From the NCBI GenBank assembly GCA_030639955.1, contig DAOWKH010000041.1, positions 1 to 8,142 of the forward strand: a stretch of 8,142 bases of DNA, read 5' to 3'. Below, piece after piece: positions 5,250 through 8,142 of this stretch. Source of the stretch: Candidatus Omnitrophota bacterium (GTDB lineage: Bacteria > Omnitrophota > 4484-213). The notes beneath the pieces were generated by a model. The model was given only the letters and a program-made list of their open reading frames with translations, did not search any database and was not told where the DNA came from. A program made the translations under genes and the position numbers. Numbering within the stretch: the first letter of the stretch is position 1; every line of letters begins with the position of its first letter.

Positions 5250-6198
5250 AGCTACATATTTTGTTTCTTCCTGAATGTTTTGCTTGATATAATGCCAAAT
5301 CCGCCTTTTTAATCACTGACGCCTTATTTCCTCCATCCTCAGGGAAGTTAGAAATTCCGATGCTAATTGTTAAAGGAAAGTTTTGTTTTATTGCATTCTG
5401 TAGGCGCTCAGCTGCCTTTAAGGCCTCTTCTTTAGTGGTCATTGACAGGAGAATAATAAATTCATCTCCGCCGTACCTAAAAATTGTATCTGCTGTTCGC
5501 ACTGCATTAACAAAAAAAGAGGCTATTTGTTTGAGTAATTTATCGCCAGACAAGTGTCCATATTTGTCATTATATTTCTTAAAATCATCAATATCAACCA
5601 TAGATAAGGAAAAGGTCTGATTGTAGCGTTTTGCTCTGCTGATTTCTTTTTCTATGAACTCGCGAAAATAGCGGTAATTATAAACATTGGTTAAACCATC
5701 AAGGATAGAAAGCTTCTGATAATGTCTCTTTTGTTTTGCTTCCCGTAAAAGGTGCTGCCTTTCAATTGCTCGCCCGAGAACTATCTTTATCTTTTTAGAA
5801 GCAAAAGGCTTGGTTAGATAGTCATAGCCCCCTTCGCGTATTATCTCTACTGCTGATTCTACAGAAGGATGGGTACTGACAATAATTATACAGCTATTCT
5901 CATCTATTTCTCTGATTTTTTTAAGAAATTCTAAGGCATCTACCTCTGACATTTCTAAATCAATAATTACTATTAAAAAGGGAATTTGCTTGATTATTCT
6001 TAAAGCTTCTTCCCGAGCATTAACAGACTTCATCTTGTGTCCATATTCGAGAAACAGCTTTTTAAATAAATTCTGCGTGTTTTTATCTTTACTAAGAATT
6101 AGGGCATTTACCCTGTTAAATAATTCGCCTCGGCGAATTCCGCCTTTGGCGGATTTAACAGGGTGAATATCCTTAGAAATTGTTTTTTTCTCTTTCAT
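5221..6198 (-). CDS. Response-regulator-like diguanylate cyclase (degenerate receiver + GGDEF)
   Basis: Two-domain cytosolic signalling protein of 325 residues predicted to make c-di-GMP from two GTP. Residues 31-147 are a receiver domain with Asp80 (VIIDLEM) at the phosphoacceptor position, Ser108 in IVSTH and Lys130 in LTKPF. The acidic pair after the first strand, normally DD, is Ser36-Lys37, so metal binding and phosphorylation are doubtful. Residues 148-165 form a linker helix. Residues 166-317 are a GGDEF domain: LDGLTNVYNYRYF, DIDDFKKYNDKYGHLSGD, RYGGDEF (241-247) intact, and a C-terminal ADLALYQAKHSGRNKI. The inhibitory I-site RTAD (234-237) lies five residues before GGDEF. Residues 12-30 are encoded by the 55-base palindrome. 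AGGGG lies nine bases before the ATG. It overlaps queD by 26 bases. Confidence 0.93.
   Translation of the reverse strand: MKEKKTISKDIHPVKSAKGGIRRGELFNRVNALILSKDKNTQNLFKKLFLEYGHKMKSVNAREEALRIIKQIPFLIVIIDLEMSEVDALEFLKKIREIDENSCIIIVSTHPSVESAVEIIREGGYDYLTKPFASKKIKIVLGRAIERQHLLREAKQKRHYQKLSILDGLTNVYNYRYFREFIEKEISRAKRYNQTFSLSMVDIDDFKKYNDKYGHLSGDKLLKQIASFFVNAVRTADTIFRYGGDEFIILLSMTTKEEALKAAERLQNAIKQNFPLTISIGISNFPEDGGNKASVIKKADLALYQAKHSGRNKICSYAPDKSKRN
6110..6164. repeat. 55-base three-way-junction palindromic element inside a gene
   Basis: The element folds with no unpaired bases except two small loops. The outer arms ACCCTGTTAAAT (6110-6121) and ATTTAACAGGGT (6153-6164) are a perfect 12-base-pair stem. 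Inside are AATTCGCC-TC-GGCGAATT (6122-6139, 8 base pairs) and CCGCC-TTT-GGCGG (6140-6152, 5 base pairs). It lies wholly in the coding sequence of the receiver-GGDEF protein and encodes residues 12-30. The downstream receiver frame has no other nearby start. No target-site duplication is visible. It resembles in concept the intragenic palindromic elements of Rickettsia (RPE); a family cannot be assigned from one copy. Confidence 0.85.
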
Positions 6199-6547
6199 AA
6201 TAAACAGCCCCTACATCCTCGTTTTCTTTTACCGACACCGCTGAAAGTCGACATCCTTCTTTTTCAAAATCTTTCTCTAATCGCTCAAAGATATATCGGG
6301 CTATATTTTCCGAGGTAGGGCTAAAAGGCAAAACCTCATTTAGATGCTTATGGTCTAAATTTTCTAAAATTTTGTTTAATCCTTCTTTAATCGCGCGGAA
6401 GTCGGCAACCATCCCATCTTCGTTTAGTTTCTCTGAGTTTATGCAAACCTCTACCTGCCAGTTATGCCCGTGCAGGTTCTCACATTTATCTTTGCCGTAG
6501 ATTTGATGAGCGGCGCTAAAGCCCTTTTTTACTCTAATTTTATACAC
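6173..6547 (-). CDS. queD: 6-carboxy-5,6,7,8-tetrahydropterin synthase (QueD)
   Basis: Converts 7,8-dihydroneopterin triphosphate to 6-carboxytetrahydropterin, the second step toward the 7-deazaguanine of queuosine. The 124-residue length is typical. Zinc ligands are His14 (SAAHQ), His26 and His28 in CENLHGHNW; Cys22 with the CxxxHGH spacing is the QueD-type catalytic cysteine. Other signatures: MVADFRAIKEGL (46-57), LDHKHLNEV (64-72) with the catalytic Asp-His pair, PTSENIARYIFERL (77-90) and VSVKENE (104-110) with the substrate-binding Glu108. The start codon is GTG, supported by GGGAG six bases upstream. It overlaps murI by 19 bases. QueC, QueE and QueF are not in the window. A eukaryote-type PTPS role is less likely because of the CxxxHGH motif. 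Confidence 0.94.
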   Translation of the reverse strand: MYKIRVKKGFSAAHQIYGKDKCENLHGHNWQVEVCINSEKLNEDGMVADFRAIKEGLNKILENLDHKHLNEVLPFSPTSENIARYIFERLEKDFEKEGCRLSAVSVKENEDVGAVYYEREKNNF

Positions 6548-7368
6548 TCCACTCTCCCGATACTCTTTTTCAAAAATTTTTTTCCGAGTTTTTTAAATCT
6601 CTGCGGGGAATCGCTGACATAAAATCTGATTCTCCCTTTTTTGCTTAGAGCAAGCAAATTCCTCTCCTTCAAAATTTCTCTCGCTGCCTTTGCCGTTTCA
6701 GTAGCAGAATCAATCAAAATTACTCTTTTGCCAACTGCTTTTTTTATTATCTTCTTTAACAAAGGATAGTGCGTGCAACCCAAAATCAAGCTATCTATTT
6801 TATCTCTTAAAAAACTTAGATACCTCCGGGCAATCTGCTCACTAATTTTATTTTCCAGCCAACCCTCTTCGGCTAAGGGCACAAACAGGGGGCACTCCTG
6901 GGTAAATACCTTGATACTTTTATTTTGTCTCTTGTTTATCTTTCTGATTGTGCGTTGATATATGCCGCTTTCGATAGTCGCCGGGGTAGCGATAACCCCT
7001 ATCTTCTTCTTGCAGATTTTTACAGCTTTCTCCGCTGTCGGTTCAATAACACCTAAAACAGGTATACTAAATCTTTTTTCTAATTCGGGGAGAGCCAGCG
7101 CTGATGAGGAATTGCAGGCAACAATAAGCAATTTGATATTAAACTTCACTAGAAATCGGGCGTTGTGCAAAGAGAATTTCTTGATTGCCTGTTTAGATTT
7201 TGTTCCATAAGGAACATGGGCAGTATCGCCAAAATAGATAATGCTCTCCCGGGGTAAAATTTTCTGAACAGCGCACACAACGGTTAAGCCGCCCACCCCC
7301 GAGTCAAAAACACCAATAGGTTTATCCCGCATCGATGTTCTGGTTCGGGACCTATCTCGTCCACCCAT
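6529..7368 (-). CDS. murI: Glutamate racemase
   Basis: Interconverts L- and D-glutamate to supply D-Glu for peptidoglycan. The 279-residue frame has the racemase signatures: PIGVFDSGVGGLTV (17-30) with Asp22-Ser23; IYFGDTAHVPYGTKS (44-58); VACNSSSALAL (84-94) with catalytic Cys85; PVLGVIEPT (103-111); and LILGCTHYPLL (194-204) with catalytic Cys198 and His200. The usual CNT motif reads CNS. Homology begins at the second methionine, MRDKPIGVFDSG, whose ATG is at 7332. The 7368 start adds 12 arginine-rich residues of no obvious function but has a weak GAGAG upstream and overlaps the amidase by 17 bases; the 7332 ATG has no visible ribosome binding site. The true start is uncertain. Its neighbour upstream is a cell-wall hydrolase, a sensible partner. 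Confidence 0.94.
   Translation of the reverse strand: MGGRDRSRTRTSMRDKPIGVFDSGVGGLTVVCAVQKILPRESIIYFGDTAHVPYGTKSKQAIKKFSLHNARFLVKFNIKLLIVACNSSSALALPELEKRFSIPVLGVIEPTAEKAVKICKKKIGVIATPATIESGIYQRTIRKINKRQNKSIKVFTQECPLFVPLAEEGWLENKISEQIARRYLSFLRDKIDSLILGCTHYPLLKKIIKKAVGKRVILIDSATETAKAAREILKERNLLALSKKGRIRFYVSDSPQRFKKLGKKFLKKSIGRVECIKLE
6554..6558 (-). promoter_or_regulatory. Ribosome binding site supporting the queD GTG start
   Basis: GGGAG lies six bases before the GTG at 6547, inside the end of murI. No ATG is available near the family N-terminus, so this site decides the start. Confidence 0.7.
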
Positions 7369-8142
7369 TTGTTCTCTCGTATTTCGCTTTGTAACTTATT
7401 ATTCCACGGGCTATTCCCTTGGCAATTTTATATTGATAGGCAGAATTTTTTAACTTTGCCTCTTCCTTTGGATTAGAGAGAAAACCTACTTCTACCAAAA
7501 CGCCGGGTAAATCTATTCCTCTCAGGACATAAAAATTAGCCCCTTTTATACCTCGATTTCGCAAATTGGTCTCTTTATCTAATCCCCGGCAAATTACCTT
7601 TGCTAATTCCATACTCTCTATCCTATTTTCGGTATAGATGATATCCCATAAACTGATATTGGCATTTCTGGAAAGAGAATAGTTTTCCTCAGGTATAAAT
7701 TGAAAAGCAGCGTTCTCTCTTTTAGCCACTGCCCGCGTCCAATCATCCATCTTTTCTGAGAGATAATAAACCTCAAACCCGTGAGGACCCCGCTTCTTAC
7801 CTCTGGCAGAATTGGCATGAATGCTGATAAAAAAGGCCTCTTTATTTCTATCGGCAATTTTCGTCCTTTTTTTTAAAGAGACAAATTTGTCGCTGTCTCT
7901 GGTTAAAACAACTTTTAATCCTTTCTCTGTTAAAATTTTCTTTAAATAGCGAGAAATTTTCAGGTTTAGTTCTTTTTCTTGCACGCCTCGCCGGCCAATC
8001 GCCCCCGGGTCTTTGCCCCCGTGTCCGGGGTCGATAATAATGGTTCTGATTTTATAAATCTGTTTTTTAGGATAGATAGTCCGCCGCGAAAGTAAAGGTT
8101 TTTCTTTTAACTCCCGCTGACAAAAAGGTAAAGAAACAAATA
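7352..8142 (-). CDS. N-acetylmuramoyl-L-alanine amidase, Amidase_3 family (partial, N-terminus beyond window)
   Basis: Zinc amidase that cleaves the bond between N-acetylmuramic acid and L-alanine of the peptide stem, acting outside the cytoplasmic membrane. The frame stays open to the right edge, with 262 codons visible before the stop. Reading from that edge, the catalytic domain begins about residue 33 with TIIIDPGHGGKDPGAIG. His40, Glu55 (in VQEKELNL) and His108 (SIHANS) are the expected zinc ligands, and Glu217 in GVLVEVGFLSN the catalytic glutamate. LTRD and FYVLRGIDLPGVLVE are further family signatures. A GTG at 7984 lies after the first zinc ligand, so it cannot be the true start. The N-terminal part, with any signal peptide or wall-binding domain such as AMIN or SH3, lies outside the window. 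Confidence 0.94.
   Translation of the reverse strand, partial: FVSLPFCQRELKEKPLLSRRTIYPKKQIYKIRTIIIDPGHGGKDPGAIGRRGVQEKELNLKISRYLKKILTEKGLKVVLTRDSDKFVSLKKRTKIADRNKEAFFISIHANSARGKKRGPHGFEVYYLSEKMDDWTRAVAKRENAAFQFIPEENYSLSRNANISLWDIIYTENRIESMELAKVICRGLDKETNLRNRGIKGANFYVLRGIDLPGVLVEVGFLSNPKEEAKLKNSAYQYKIAKGIARGIISYKAKYERTNGWTR

Noticed and set aside
7341..7368. A plus-strand stretch, TGGTTCGGGACC to CCACCCA, that looks like the 3' half of a tRNA
   Set aside because: The conserved A58 of the T loop is absent, the T stem is imperfect, and no matching 5' half or anticodon arm lies upstream.
7618..7857. A 79-codon minus-strand open frame inside the amidase gene
   Set aside because: It is an alternate-frame shadow; the amidase frame carries the conserved zinc-ligand and catalytic motifs through the same region.
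1..8142. CRISPR arrays, insertion sequences, phage genes or defence systems
   Set aside because: I saw no regularly spaced repeats, transposase or integrase motifs, or nuclease and toxin genes; apart from the tRNAs and palindromes the window holds recognisable core and metabolic genes.

Overview
The window carries twelve protein genes and two tRNA genes, all on the minus strand, so transcription runs from the right edge to the left edge. Almost every junction is an overlap or a gap of a few bases. The largest gap without a called gene is about 55 bases (the rph-rdgB junction), so no stretch needs a separate non-coding description. I see no convincing promoter or terminator, and the whole window reads as part of one long transcription unit or a few very tightly packed ones.

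Organism: a bacterium with a compact genome of moderate G+C content. The Rnf-type membrane genes and the two-subunit, oxygen-sensitive class I fumarase point to anaerobic or fermentative life. The cell-wall amidase and glutamate racemase show a peptidoglycan wall. An uncultured lineage such as Omnitrophota would fit, but that is a guess; no marker gene here settles taxonomy.

Layout in transcription order (right to left): an N-acetylmuramoyl-L-alanine amidase cut by the window edge; murI; queD; a receiver-GGDEF protein; fumarase alpha; tRNA-Thr(CGU); fumarase beta; rph; rdgB; tRNA-Pro(UGG); an IscU/NifU-like iron-sulfur scaffold; then rnfD, rnfG and rnfE, the last cut by the left edge. The functions are cell-wall turnover and precursor supply (amidase, murI), tRNA modification and processing (queD, rph), nucleotide-pool cleaning (rdgB), c-di-GMP signalling, carbon metabolism (fumarase), and ion-coupled electron transfer (rnfDGE) with a cluster scaffold beside it.

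Two unusual architectures stand out. First, both tRNA genes are fused end-on to the gene before them: the stop codon of that gene is UAG formed by tRNA positions U8-A9-G10, a 10-base overlap in each case. The tRNA-Thr also sits between the two fumarase subunit genes and leaves the beta subunit a leader of only four bases. Second, palindromic sequence lies at or just inside the 5' ends of several genes. The best case is a fully paired 55-base three-way-junction element read in frame inside the GGDEF gene; simpler hairpins lie at the rph-rdgB and rnfD-rnfG junctions, with a weak one at murI.
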